A stretch of 64,000 bases of DNA from DATAEG01 sp051001975 (GCA_051001975.1 JBPCMU010000013.1:60597-124596); one strand, 5' to 3'; positions 1-8,442 are shown, counted from the stretch's first letter. Numbers and translations: made by a program. Notes: generated from the letters alone by a model not told the origin.

Positions 1-126
1 ACCCCCCCGACGCGACGATCGCGGATGCCGTGCCGCTCGAATGTTTGACGGCCTCCGTTGGGTCCGAAAACATGATGGCACTACCAAGATGTGAATCTGG
101 CTGGTCGACGACGAGGTGAGAGCCGG

Positions 127-1728
127 TCAGAACCGGTGCGCGCGGCGTAGCGAGCGGGGTCGTCCATCGGGGTCGTAGACGATCCGGTAGAGGGGCGTCG
201 CCCACGCCCGCGTGCGGCGGTTCAGCTGCGGTGCGGCGTAAGCGCGCACCCGGCCTGGTGGGCGCGGCTGCGACCGGTCGCTGTCATACCAGCGTTGCAG
301 CCGCGCGGCGCTCTCGGCGAACGCGGCGAATCCTTCCACCGGGTCGATCAGGTCAGCGTCGTCATCATCGGCGCGGTCCAGGTGCTCGCGCGCCAGACGC
401 AGGCGCAGGTTGCGGGCGAACGCTCGAGCGCCGTCGCCGAAGCGATCAACCACCTGCGGGGCGCGGGCATCCCGAGCGTCATCGATCACCGCGCAGGACA
501 GTTCGGAATCGTGCGTCCAGGATCGGCGGTTGATGTTGTCCGATCCCACCGACGCCCAGACATCGTCGACGACGCACACCTTGGCGTGCACGTAGACGGG
601 AGTGCCGGCGTGATTCTCGATCCCATAGACAGCTACCCGCTCGTCACCCGCGTCGCGCAGCATGTTGAGCGCCTGCACCCGTCCGACGAGATTCGGTGGC
701 AGCGAGAACCTTCCGTCCTGATCGGGATGATGCGGGATGACCGCGATCAGATGCAACGCAGGGTCGGCGCGTAACGCGGCGGCGAAACAGCGCACGACGT
801 CCGTGGCCCAGAGGTATTGATCCTCGATGTAGATGAGACTGTGCGCTCTGGCGACGACCTTGTCGTAAGCGTGCGCCACGCTGCGTTCGCCTTGTGGGGC
901 GAACGGGTAGCCGCGGCGCCGGTCGGGGTAGGTCCGCAGCAGCTGCACCGCCTTCGTCCCGCGCGGCTGCGGGTCTGGCAACCGTTCTGGTAGCGCGCCC
1001 GGTGAATCGTCCTCGTGGCGCAGCAGGTCGCCGAACCGGTCAAACGGGTTGCGAGTCAGCGGCGCCGGATCTTCCCATCGCTCACGGAACACCGTCTCCA
1101 CGTCGGCAACAGCCGGCCCGCGCACCGCCAGCTGGATGTCGTGCCAGGGCGGTCTGGAGCCGTACACCTTGGCCATCGGTTGCCGCTGCCGGTCGCCCCG
1201 ATGGTCTGGCCCGTCGAGGCGACTGTGGCAAAGGTCGATACCGCCCACGAAGGCAACGTCGAGCTCCGGTCTGCCTGGATGGCGGAGCACGACGAACTTC
1301 TGGTGATGCGACCCGCCGGGACGAACCCGCATGTCCCGCAGACACTCGCCACCGGCCGCCTCGATCGTCTCACCGAGATGCCGATTCTCCTGCTCGCTGA
1401 AGGCGAACCGGTCGAAATGGGAGCGCCACACCAACCCTTTCACCACGACGCCGCGGCCGGCCGCATCGGCAAACACTCGGGACACCTCAGTGCCCGGACC
1501 ATCCATCATCTGATCGGGGTCACCGCGCCAATCGGTGAACAGCAAGACATCGCCAGAAACCATTTCTGCGACGGCCCTTCGCAGCTGAGGCAAGTATGCC
1601 GCCCCGTGCACCAGCGGTTCGACTTCGTTGCCGGCTGACCACGAGCTGCCGTTGGTGTGGCGCCTATCCAACACAGTTTCCGGGTTGCCACGTTCGGCCG
1701 GAGTCAGAAACCACTCGGATGCGCCCAC
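127..1728 (-). CDS. Phospholipase D family protein (two HKD motifs)
   Basis: A 533-aa protein of the phospholipase D superfamily, which hydrolyses or transfers phosphodiester bonds of phospholipids. Two HKD-type sites are visible. The first is H142-x-K144 in HHQKFVV, followed by FVGGIDL near 161-167. The second is H381-x-K383-x4-D388 in VHAKVCVVDD, followed by GSDNINRRS. The family uses both histidines in one active site, so the enzyme looks intact. Length and spacing match bacterial cardiolipin-synthase or PLD-like proteins, but there are no membrane segments, so a soluble PLD-like enzyme is more likely than ClsA. No signal peptide is evident. It stands alone, with no co-directional partner. 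The substrate cannot be told from sequence. Confidence 0.9.
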   Translation of the reverse strand: MGASEWFLTPAERGNPETVLDRRHTNGSSWSAGNEVEPLVHGAAYLPQLRRAVAEMVSGDVLLFTDWRGDPDQMMDGPGTEVSRVFADAAGRGVVVKGLVWRSHFDRFAFSEQENRHLGETIEAAGGECLRDMRVRPGGSHHQKFVVLRHPGRPELDVAFVGGIDLCHSRLDGPDHRGDRQRQPMAKVYGSRPPWHDIQLAVRGPAVADVETVFRERWEDPAPLTRNPFDRFGDLLRHEDDSPGALPERLPDPQPRGTKAVQLLRTYPDRRRGYPFAPQGERSVAHAYDKVVARAHSLIYIEDQYLWATDVVRCFAAALRADPALHLIAVIPHHPDQDGRFSLPPNLVGRVQALNMLRDAGDERVAVYGIENHAGTPVYVHAKVCVVDDVWASVGSDNINRRSWTHDSELSCAVIDDARDARAPQVVDRFGDGARAFARNLRLRLAREHLDRADDDDADLIDPVEGFAAFAESAARLQRWYDSDRSQPRPPGRVRAYAAPQLNRRTRAWATPLYRIVYDPDGRPRSLRRAHRF

Positions 1729-2010
1729 TGGCCCATCTAACCGTCGTCGTCCGTCCGCGCCCAGGGCGACCTAGCCAGGCGACCTAGCCAGGACGAGCAG
1801 TGAACGGCGCCTAACGCTTGTCCGAGCTAACGTCTCCGGAGGACCTGCGGCGCGGAGCAGCGCAGCGCGTTGAGTTCGACGATGACCGTTGAGCCTTCGT
1901 GCCGGCGACGCTGGACGCGGGCGGCCCGCCGGCTCGTCCCATTGACCACCATTCACCATTCACCATCACTGACCGGGACGGCCGGGCTCCACAGTCCGAT
2001 GCCGTGGGGT

Positions 2011-2451
2011 TTAGTTGCCCGGTCGTTGCGAGCGGCCCATTGCGTTCGCGATGCGAAGGCCGTCCATGTAGTCACGGGTCCGGACCAGCTCGCCGTTGCG
2101 GACGCGCAACACCAGTACGCCAGGGAAGGCGAACGGGGCGCCGGTCGCGGTGTTCAGGCCGGAGAGAGTCTGTTCGACAACGAGGGTGTCGAGATCGGCA
2201 GTGTCATGGATCTCGATGTCAAGGAACTGCTCAGGTCGCGCAGGGCTGGCCGACCAAGCGCGACCATATGCCGCCCGGATCTCATCTCGACCCGTGTAGC
2301 GCTCTGGCATTCCGGGAAACAGGAATGGAATCTCATGAACCCCATCGGCCGAATAGAGATCCGCTAGGTCCTCGGCCGACTGGTCAATGACCGCCCGCTG
2401 ATATCGACCGAGGACATCGCGCGCCGTTCGGGCGGGAGAGCCGATCGACAT
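2011..2451 (-). CDS. SnoaL-like / NTF2-fold polyketide-cyclase family protein
   Basis: About 146 aa with the pattern of the SnoaL/NTF2-like fold: an N-terminal helix ending in LADLYSADGVHEIPFLFPG, a central GRDEIRAAY segment, then strands ending in VLVLRVRNGELVRTRDYMD. Family members are small cyclases, isomerases or ligand-binding proteins, and many have no known substrate. I placed the start at the second methionine of a longer frame because AAGGGGA lies just upstream. The first ATG, 36 nt earlier, has no such site. It is transcribed away from a MarR regulator 95 bp off, so it is the likely regulated target of that repressor. Confidence 0.75.
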   Translation of the reverse strand: MSIGSPARTARDVLGRYQRAVIDQSAEDLADLYSADGVHEIPFLFPGMPERYTGRDEIRAAYGRAWSASPARPEQFLDIEIHDTADLDTLVVEQTLSGLNTATGAPFAFPGVLVLRVRNGELVRTRDYMDGLRIANAMGRSQRPGN

Positions 2452-2538
2452 GAACGTCCCCTTCGCGAGTTCCCAGCCGAGCATCACCGGGTACAGATCG
2501 CATCCGGGCTAGAGTATTCTCAACCGTCAACGCCTAGA

Positions 2539-2560
2539 CTGTCAAGATGTTGACTGACAG
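2539..2560. promoter_or_regulatory. Inverted repeat over the marR start, candidate autoregulatory operator
   Basis: CTGTCA-N10-TGACAG is a perfect 6-bp inverted repeat. Nested inside it is GTCAA-GATG-TTGAC (2541-2554), another perfect repeat, and a further GTCAA lies at 2526-2530. The site spans the start codon of the MarR gene and sits between it and the divergent SnoaL gene. MarR proteins usually bind such palindromes in the divergent promoter region and repress both genes. The function is inferred from position and symmetry only. Confidence 0.45.
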
Positions 2561-3008
2561 CCCGTATCGAAGACTTCTGCATCATCTGCACCGTGCAGCC
2601 CTGCTCAATGAACGATTGGCCGACCGTGAACTCACCGGCGCCATCGGTGTCGGCCGAACCCAGTTCCTCGTCTTGCGCACGGTCCACGAAGCGCCGGAAC
2701 TAGCCGCGTCGCAGCAGATGTTGGCCAACCACCTGGGACTCACCAAGGCGGCTGTGAGCCGCCACATCATCTCCGCCGAACTACAGGGCTGGCTCACCAC
2801 CAACACCGAGCATTCACGACGCGAACACTCGCTTGCCCTGACCACTACCGGCCGATCTTTGATCGCCCGCGGACGGGTTGTGCAGGACGCGGCCGAGCGC
2901 CGAGCCATCCAAGCCCTCAGCGCGCAACGGCTCGACGTGACCGCCGCGACCCTGTCAGAGCTCTCGGCGATGCTCGAACGGCGCCTCGCGTCGCCACCGG
3001 CCCGATAG
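2547..3008 (+). CDS. MarR-family transcriptional regulator
   Basis: A 153-aa winged-helix regulator. Residues about 52-75 (AASQQMLANHLGLTKAAVSRHI) form the MarR helix-turn-helix, and the wing follows at GWLTTNTEHSRREHSLALTTTGRSL. N- and C-terminal helices would make the dimer. Members repress catabolic, efflux or stress genes and are released by small aromatic ligands or oxidants. The gene is divergent from the SnoaL-like gene, and an inverted repeat covers its own start, which suggests autorepression and control of that neighbour. There is no clear Shine-Dalgarno, so the message may be nearly leaderless. Confidence 0.85.
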   Translation: MLTDSPYRRLLHHLHRAALLNERLADRELTGAIGVGRTQFLVLRTVHEAPELAASQQMLANHLGLTKAAVSRHIISAELQGWLTTNTEHSRREHSLALTTTGRSLIARGRVVQDAAERRAIQALSAQRLDVTAATLSELSAMLERRLASPPAR

Positions 3009-3255
3009 TCGATGGCGAGCTCAACCGGTAAACGCATCTCGCCGGTATCGGTGTCGGATCCAGCGAGGAAGGCGTACGCGCCGGGTTCGCCGGCGTCCCT
3101 GTAGCGCACGGCGGCGAGCTGACCGAGAGTGGAGGCTGGATCTTGGGACGGCGTCGACGCCGGTTGTAGGCGGGCTCCTCGCGGGAACCCTCATAAACAC
3201 TTGAGCGTCGCCGTAGCGTCGGCAGACTCAGGGATACCCGTCGAAGGAGGCACGC

Positions 3256-3849
3256 GTGCCATTCACCGATTCGAGCGAACCTGTTCCCCCGGAGTTGAAG
3301 ACCGAAGAGTTTGCCTTGCGTCCGATCGTGGCCGACGACACGGAGATGGACTACGCCGCCGTGATGGAAACGCGTGAGTACCTGCGGTTGTGGCAACAGT
3401 CGACGTGGCCCGAGGACGACTTCACGGTGGAGGCGAACCGGGTAGATCTCATCGATCTCGAACAACGCCATGCCGCGCATCGCGCGTTCACCTACACGGT
3501 GCTCGACCCAGACGGCACCCGATGTTTGGGCTGCGTCTACGTCTTTCCCACGACCGCCACGTTCCTCGCGAAATCCACGGTGACCCCAGTCGGTGACGAC
3601 GAGTGGGCGGACGTGGATGCCGTCATCTTCTTCTGGGCTCGTCTGTCCCAGATGGCGATGGGAATGGACGAGCGTCTGCTCGCCGCGCTCCGTGCGTGGT
3701 TCAAGGAGGAGTGGAAACTCGAGAGAACCGTCTACGTCACGAGTGAGCAGTTCACACAGCAAGTGGATCTGATGGACCGCACCGACCTGAAGCTGAAGTT
3801 CGAACTGCTCGAGCCCGGCGCGCCGAGAAAGCGTCTCGTCTACGGCTGA
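3256..3849 (+). CDS. GNAT-family N-acetyltransferase
   Basis: A 197-aa protein resembling GCN5-related acetyltransferases. ELKTEEFALRPIVADDTEMDYAAVM forms the first strand-helix unit, FTYTVLDPDGTRCLGCVYVFP the central strands, and RAWFKEEWKLERTVYVTSEQFTQQVDLMDR the C-terminal helix-strand unit. The acetyl-CoA P-loop (Q/RxxGxG/A) is not clear, because the usual loop is replaced by FFWARLSQMAMGMDERLLAALRAWF, so activity is uncertain. The GTG start is supported by AAGGAGG at 3244-3250 with a 5-nt gap. The substrate is unknown, and no partner genes are adjacent. Confidence 0.65.
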   Translation: MPFTDSSEPVPPELKTEEFALRPIVADDTEMDYAAVMETREYLRLWQQSTWPEDDFTVEANRVDLIDLEQRHAAHRAFTYTVLDPDGTRCLGCVYVFPTTATFLAKSTVTPVGDDEWADVDAVIFFWARLSQMAMGMDERLLAALRAWFKEEWKLERTVYVTSEQFTQQVDLMDRTDLKLKFELLEPGAPRKRLVYG

Positions 3850-3937
3850 CTGACCGCATGCCATCGTCGGCGATCGCTGAGTTCGGGTGCCGCGTACGAC
3901 AGGGAGCGCGTAGTGAACGAGAGACGGTCTTCCTTCC

Positions 3938-4282
3938 TCAATGGGCCGTTCCCGGAAGGCCGTTGGCGCCCACAGTCAGTCGAACACAATCTGCGATCTC
4001 GACCGCGATGACCAGTCTGGTGTCGGTTTCGATAGACGCGACTCGGCCTTCAATTTCGACAATGACGCCGATGATGATCTGTCGCACCGAGAGAGGATGC
4101 GCTAACACGGTGTCACCGATGGCGACTGACGCGTCCCGGCGTCTGTTTTCTTCGATCGGCATCTTGGATTGTTGAGGGTAAGTTCGGGAACTCAAAGGCG
4201 GACGGTTCGAGGAAGGATCCTGTCGGCGTACGCGCGCCGGCCGTGCGGCCTGCGTCACCGCATTGATCGCGGCCCAGGGCAT
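3938..4282 (-). CDS. Hypothetical small protein
   Basis: Not recognised. A frame of about 114 aa in which the last 70 residues look coding: MPIEENRRRDASVAIGDTV, then alternating hydrophobic stretches (IIIGVIVEIEGRVASIETD, LVIAVEIADCVRL). This suggests a small beta-rich domain. The N-terminal 40 residues are low-quality and basic. I chose the ATG with GGGAGG about 8 nt upstream. A shorter version starting at 4162 has no ribosome site. There is no signal peptide or membrane helix. It stands alone between a convergent GNAT gene and a metallo-hydrolase gene. It may be a real protein or only a decayed one. Confidence 0.4.
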   Translation of the reverse strand: MPWAAINAVTQAARPARVRRQDPSSNRPPLSSRTYPQQSKMPIEENRRRDASVAIGDTVLAHPLSVRQIIIGVIVEIEGRVASIETDTRLVIAVEIADCVRLTVGANGLPGTAH

Positions 4283-4426
4283 GATCGGCGCCTCCCAGGA
4301 GTCGTGAGGAGTACTGCCTCTCCCGCCGCGATCCACTTCCGTACAGGGTAAATTCTGCTCCGCGTTGCAGACGAGGTAAATCAACCGGTAATCGTGCACA
4401 TGCGCGGTGGTCCGCAAGCGGTTCTG

Positions 4427-5242
4427 CTAGCCGTCGTCGAGTGCGAAGCGAAGGTAGCGATCGGCTGATCGGCGTAGGGCGCCCACTCCGTCGATGTCCA
4501 CAACGCGTCCCCAGAAGGACGCGTAGATACGTTCAAACTCGTAGGGCTGCAGCAGCCCAAGCGCGTGCCTGATCAGCCGGGGACGTTCGGGAATGTGATT
4601 CGGGTAGCTGTACAGAAAACTCGTCCAACGCCGGTCCATCGGGACCTGGATGATGTCGCCGGTCAGCAGCGCCCCCATCCCGGCTTCGCCGTCCTGCCAG
4701 TGCAGCACGGTGCCACCGGCGAAGTGCAGACCCGCATTGATCAACGTCAATCCCGGAGCCAGTTCGTGGGTGTCCCCCGTCCAATGGACTACGGCCGGAT
4801 CGGGTCGGCCCACCCATTGCCTGTCGGCGGCGTGAAGGTACACGGGAACGTCGAATGCATCGCTCCACTCGATCATCGAGCCATAGAAATGTGGATGGCT
4901 GATCGCGATGGCGCTGATCCCACCCAAGGCGTCGACCTGTGCCACTAGGTCGTCATCGAGATAGGAGAGGCAGTCCCACAGGATGTTGCCGGCAGCGGAC
5001 TGAACCAGCAGCGCCCGTTGACCCACAGCGAAGCTGGGTTCGATGCCGATGCCGATAATGCCCGGGCCTTCTTCGGCGATTCTGCCGCGGTGACCGGCCC
5101 GGCCCATCTCGGCGAGTGTGGTCCAACGCTGTCCGTCCCAGCCGACGTACTGTCGCTCATCTTGGCAAACCGGGCAGTCCTTGCGGGGAGTCCCGTACTG
5201 CACACCGCACGTCTGACAGATCGGCAGATCCGTGGTCAACAA
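4427..5242 (-). CDS. MBL-fold metallo-hydrolase with N-terminal zinc ribbon
   Basis: A 271-aa protein. The N-terminus has paired cysteines (CQTCGVQYGTPRKDCPVC, residues about 9-26) that form a rubredoxin- or zinc-ribbon-like knuckle. The rest follows the metallo-beta-lactamase fold: AIAISHPHFYGSM at the first metal motif, GLHFAGGTVLHW at the second and LLTGDII at the third. The standard HxHxDH is altered to HPHFYGS, so the Asp-His pair that holds the second metal is absent. It therefore may bind one metal or act on an unusual substrate. Monocistronic. Confidence 0.8.
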   Translation of the reverse strand: MLTTDLPICQTCGVQYGTPRKDCPVCQDERQYVGWDGQRWTTLAEMGRAGHRGRIAEEGPGIIGIGIEPSFAVGQRALLVQSAAGNILWDCLSYLDDDLVAQVDALGGISAIAISHPHFYGSMIEWSDAFDVPVYLHAADRQWVGRPDPAVVHWTGDTHELAPGLTLINAGLHFAGGTVLHWQDGEAGMGALLTGDIIQVPMDRRWTSFLYSYPNHIPERPRLIRHALGLLQPYEFERIYASFWGRVVDIDGVGALRRSADRYLRFALDDG

Positions 5243-5336
5243 AACGCTCCTTCTGAAACTGGATAGAACGAACGACGGTGCAAGTTTGGCACCTCACTAA
5301 GAGCCGGGTACCGCGCGCCTGCCTGGCCACTCTGCC

Positions 5337-5876
5337 TCAACGACGCGCCACCGCGATTCTCAAGAGCAGAGACTCGGTGCGGTGATGAACGGGCGCGACG
5401 ATCGCCCAAATAGCCCGCGACCATCGGCGCTCGAAGCGAACGAAGGTCGCTGCGGTGAGGTTCCTACCCTCAACGCGCAGAACCTTGTGGGCCGTGATGA
5501 GAGCCGAGCAGGCCTCCAGCGCGAGCCAGTCGGGCGCCGTTGATTGGATCTTCCACCCGAGTACATGATCTGGCGATCCACGGTGGCCGAGCCGTAGACC
5601 GAGGATCACTCTCCAGCCGCATAGGACGAACCACCGCAACGCTCTCGGCGCTTCCTCCAAGGTGATGCGCGCCCACCGCCCGGGAGTTAGTGATTGGGTG
5701 CCGACCCTGACCTGGAACGCAGACGCGTAGTCGGGGTCCGCGAGCGTGTTGGCTGCACGGATGATCTCGGAAAGCGGGACACGAATTGCCCGGTCGACCC
5801 CTTCCTGCTTCACGGCGACGAGTGTGCACCCCCTTCCTCGCCCCGACTTCCGTGCGGTCGACGAACGCCCGTCCAA
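5337..5876 (-). CDS. DUF2867-like protein
   Basis: About 179 aa, resembling the DUF2867 family of unknown function. Family-like stretches are DYASAFQV, WARITLEEAPRALRWFVLCGWR, LGLRLGHRGSPDHVLGWKI and TFVRFERRWSRAIWAIVAPVHHR. These fit an SRPBCC-type lipid- or ligand-binding fold. The first 20 residues are basic and poorly conserved in character, so a downstream GTG (start VKQEGVDRAIRV) is possible. It lies 94 bp downstream of the MBL-fold gene on the same strand. No function can be assigned. Confidence 0.6.
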   Translation of the reverse strand: MDGRSSTARKSGRGRGCTLVAVKQEGVDRAIRVPLSEIIRAANTLADPDYASAFQVRVGTQSLTPGRWARITLEEAPRALRWFVLCGWRVILGLRLGHRGSPDHVLGWKIQSTAPDWLALEACSALITAHKVLRVEGRNLTAATFVRFERRWSRAIWAIVAPVHHRTESLLLRIAVARR

Positions 5877-5887
5877 GACCGGGCGAG

Positions 5888-6709
5888 CTATGCGGAAGCT
5901 GCGAGCACCGCGAAGACGTCGATCATGTCGTACGCAGAAGCGAAGTCGGGCGCATGGAAACCCACAGTGAGCGGGGCCCGTTGTTCGACCCCCGGAATCA
6001 TGCAGGCCCGTTCGGTCATGTGCGGGCGCAGCAGGTCGACCTCGAGATCGACTAAGCCGTCAACCCGCAGCGGGCGGATGTCATCCCGTGCTCTGAGACC
6101 TGCCTCGGCCGCGGCTTCGATGCGTGCGCATGCTTCATCAGGATGCAGACTCTCCGCAGCGCGATTGCCGAACGCCCACTTGACTACGGCAGTCGTGATT
6201 CCCGGCACCACGGATTCCGCTTCCCGGGCCAGGGTCTCGTCACCGGTGGCAAGCACGGGTAGTGCGTCGAAGTGCGCGGCCAGCGCCGAGTTGAGGCCGG
6301 CTTCGCCGAGCTCCATCCCATTGCATCGCACACGTGCGATGGTGCCGCCGCTCACCGTGTGTGCAAGGACCGACCGGGTGGTGCCCGCCTTGCCGTGGTA
6401 GCCGACCAGGCACACAGCGTCGACGCCGGCATCGATGCCGGTCAGCATTCCGTGGGTTCGCGGCGCGCCACGCAGCAGAGTGCAACGCCGATCAAGTCGG
6501 TCCGGAAGGATATTGCGATACCCGGCATGAGCGTCGCAGACGACGACCGACGCGCCCGAGTCATAGGCCAGAACACCCCGCACGGCGGCGCTGGCCTCGT
6601 CGGTCATGTACCCGCGGTTGCGCTCGTACTCCGCGTGCCCAGGGCTGATGTCGTCAGGTGCTACGACGCCGGCCACGCCTTCCATATCGACTGACACGAG
6701 CACCCGCAT
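5888..6709 (-). CDS. M55-family D-aminopeptidase (DppA-like)
   Basis: A 273-aa member of peptidase family M55, zinc aminopeptidases typified by Bacillus DppA that release N-terminal D-amino acids. Metal-binding landmarks are SVDMEGV at the N-terminus (D8, E10), VCDAHAGYRN (H about 61) and LVGYHGKAG near 100. DppA normally has DSH where DAH is seen here. I chose the ATG at 6709 because AAGGAG lies 5 nt upstream. The annotated frame could extend 24 residues further but has no ribosome site there. No peptide transporter or racemase neighbour is present. It probably recycles D-amino-acid dipeptides in the cytoplasm. Confidence 0.85.
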   Translation of the reverse strand: MRVLVSVDMEGVAGVVAPDDISPGHAEYERNRGYMTDEASAAVRGVLAYDSGASVVVCDAHAGYRNILPDRLDRRCTLLRGAPRTHGMLTGIDAGVDAVCLVGYHGKAGTTRSVLAHTVSGGTIARVRCNGMELGEAGLNSALAAHFDALPVLATGDETLAREAESVVPGITTAVVKWAFGNRAAESLHPDEACARIEAAAEAGLRARDDIRPLRVDGLVDLEVDLLRPHMTERACMIPGVEQRAPLTVGFHAPDFASAYDMIDVFAVLAASA

Positions 6710-6912
6710 GAGACTCCTTAACGATCGAAAATGAATCCTAGGACGGCTGGGGACCTGCCCATGTTCGAGGTAGGCGAGCAAGCGCCGGTTGTCATCCTCA
6801 GATTCGGGCCGTGCGTACTCCCCGACAGTCCAGTCGCAAGTAGGTCACAACCGATCGGGCCCTGAGCCGCTGGGTACGGCGGGACGCCCAGTTCTAGGTC
6901 GGCGCGCTCTGA

Positions 6913-7086
6913 TCAGGAGTCGTCGTTGCGGAAGATCTTGATGATTCCCTCGCCGTAGGGCTCCCGGGTGCCGTCCTCGTACAGGTAACGGGAGTCGTCC
7001 TCGACGTCTCGAGACCGGACCGAGAACCGCCAGAGGCCAACTCCCACCACAGTGACGACGAGGATGAGCGGTAGCCAGCCCCACAT
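6913..7086 (-). CDS. Small single-pass membrane protein, 57 aa
   Basis: A short frame that longer-ORF searches miss. It starts MWGWLPLILVVTVVGVGLW, a membrane helix of about 18 residues, and continues with a charged tail rich in Asp, Arg and Tyr ending KIFRNDDS. GAAGGGGGCG lies just upstream of the ATG, and codon third positions are G/C rich. It sits between the M55 peptidase and the XRE regulator on the same strand. Function unknown. The topology suggests a short membrane anchor with a cytoplasmic acidic tail. Confidence 0.6.
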   Translation of the reverse strand: MWGWLPLILVVTVVGVGLWRFSVRSRDVEDDSRYLYEDGTREPYGEGIIKIFRNDDS

Positions 7087-7144
7087 GTTCGCCCCCTTCG
7101 CCGGGTGAAGGTCCAGTGTGCGCCTTCCTGGCCGTTCCAGCGCC

Positions 7145-8134
7145 CTACTCCCACTCCCAGCGGATGGCCTGGGCGGCCGGCAGCGCGCTTTCCAGGCTGA
7201 AGTGTGCGGTGTTCTGCGCCGTCATGCCGAGCTCACTGACGATCTGTTCCCGACCGCCCAGACGGGCGAAGCGGACCCAGTAGCAGCGCACCGGCAACAT
7301 CGCCGGATCGAACTCCGCCTGCAGCACGTAGGAGTGCACCGGGTTACGAAAAACCCGCCCAGAGGTTGTCTCATCACTCGTCCAGGTAGTGGGATGGGCC
7401 TGCACCCCGGTAACGGGGAGGACAAATCGGTAGCCGAAGAGGTGCGTCTCGCCGGACCGCAGCGAGCGGTCCAGCAGGAGTTCGAACGCCGCCAGGCTTG
7501 CTTCGGGCAGATACCGCCGGCGTCCGACCCGGCAGTTCTCCAGGTCTGCCACCTCCACCTCGCGGACATCGACGTCCGGGTTCGCTCGATACAGGGACAC
7601 GATGCGGTCCGCACCGTCCTCCCTGGCCCGAACAAGGGAGCGGGTGTGATGCCAATCCTTTTGGCGGTTCGCGCCGATCTTGAACGTCTCGAAGACCGCC
7701 ACATCCTCGACCTTGCTGTTCTCGCGCCTCGATCCCGCCGCGAGGACGCGCTGGACGGCCTCGACGTCGGTCCACATCTCCGACCATTCGAGTCCACCCG
7801 GGCGGTAGCCGATCCATCGGCCGCGCGGTCTCGGCGGCCCCAGCAGGCTGCTGAGCGAGTTGGGCGGAAGTCCGAGGATCTCCTCCAATGACCGTAGCGA
7901 TTCAATGGAATCCGGACGTTCCGGGCGTCTGCGCCCCTGTTGCCAGTAGCTCAGCGTGGACCGGCCGATGTGGTGCCCGCGCTGTGCCAAGTGGTACTCG
8001 ACGCGGGCCAGAGTCAGGCCGCTGGCGGCGATCGCCAACTGCAGTGCGCGGTCGAACGGACCGGTGCGTAAAGCCTCTGCCACCTCGGGTCGTAGCCGAC
8101 GTGATCGACGTTCGCCGCTGGTCGGTGCCGTCAC
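7145..8134 (-). CDS. XRE-type helix-turn-helix regulator, candidate peptide receptor
   Basis: A 329-aa regulator. Residues about 27-98 form an XRE/Cro-like HTH with the actinobacterial pattern STLSYWQQGRRRPERPDS followed by SLRSLEEILGLPPNSLSSLLG. After PRPRGRW comes a C-terminal domain of about 220 aa with alternating helices and strands (EVEVADLENCRVGRRRYLP, LFGYRFVLPVTG, SYVLQAEFDPAM) that I do not recognise and which could bind a ligand. Genes of this type are common in actinobacteria with no known inducer. It is transcribed away from a 57-aa secreted peptide gene 308 bp off, and an inverted repeat lies 24 bp above its start. By analogy with Rgg and other XRE peptide receptors it may sense that peptide. 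This is inference. Confidence 0.8.
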   Translation of the reverse strand: MTAPTSGERRSRRLRPEVAEALRTGPFDRALQLAIAASGLTLARVEYHLAQRGHHIGRSTLSYWQQGRRRPERPDSIESLRSLEEILGLPPNSLSSLLGPPRPRGRWIGYRPGGLEWSEMWTDVEAVQRVLAAGSRRENSKVEDVAVFETFKIGANRQKDWHHTRSLVRAREDGADRIVSLYRANPDVDVREVEVADLENCRVGRRRYLPEASLAAFELLLDRSLRSGETHLFGYRFVLPVTGVQAHPTTWTSDETTSGRVFRNPVHSYVLQAEFDPAMLPVRCYWVRFARLGGREQIVSELGMTAQNTAHFSLESALPAAQAIRWEWE

Positions 8135-8442
8135 TGGTCAGCCGAATCAATAATGTGACGTACACATATACGTGTCGCTGCCCGCAGGCTCATCGTTTGC
8201 ACGGGCGGTGGGGCGTATCCCCTGGATTCCTGGCCGCTCGAGCACCAGCTAGGGTATATTCGGGATGGAAACACGTTCACACCATAGTCCTTGTTCACAA
8301 ATTTGAGTCAAGAGGCCTCCGGCGGCTTGTATGCCGGCCGGGGACCGAGCAAACTCTTGTTCAGCAAGGAAACGGTGACGGTCTGTAGCAAGGTTCGCAG
8401 ACAGCCGAATCCCCCCGAAACACGACGAAGGAGTTCGCCACC
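8135..8442. promoter_or_regulatory. Divergent intergenic region between XRE regulator and peptide gene
   Basis: This 308-bp stretch is clearly more AT-rich than its flanks and holds no convincing gene. It contains the inverted repeat at 8158-8173, a TATATT block at 8255-8260 that could be a -10 element for the peptide gene, two copies of CTTGTTCA (near 8290 and 8356), and a GC hairpin CCGGC-N8-GCCGG near 8320. If the TATATT is used, the peptide message would have a long leader of about 175 nt. No -35 of standard form is seen. All assignments are tentative. Confidence 0.4.
8158..8173. promoter_or_regulatory. Inverted repeat, candidate XRE operator
   Basis: ACGTA-CACATA-TACGT is a perfect 5-bp inverted repeat 24 bp upstream of the XRE start codon, in an AT-rich patch (ACACATATACGTGT adds a second near-palindrome). 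Its place suggests binding of the divergent regulator, but nothing in the sequence proves this. Confidence 0.4.

Noticed and set aside
3..119. A plus-strand frame open from the window edge to a stop at 117-119
   Set aside because: 38 codons without recognisable similarity; it could be the tail of a real gene outside the window but cannot be supported.
1765..1790. A 13-bp tandem repeat GGCGACCTAGCCA x2 downstream of position 1728
   Set aside because: Short, intergenic and without a link to a gene; probably simple slippage.
2917..3864. Long minus-strand frame opposite the GNAT gene
   Set aside because: Composition is that of a GC-rich shadow frame. A short stretch at 3010-3109 (RYRDAGEPGAYAFLAGSD) in another frame looks slightly coding-like, but has no start or context.
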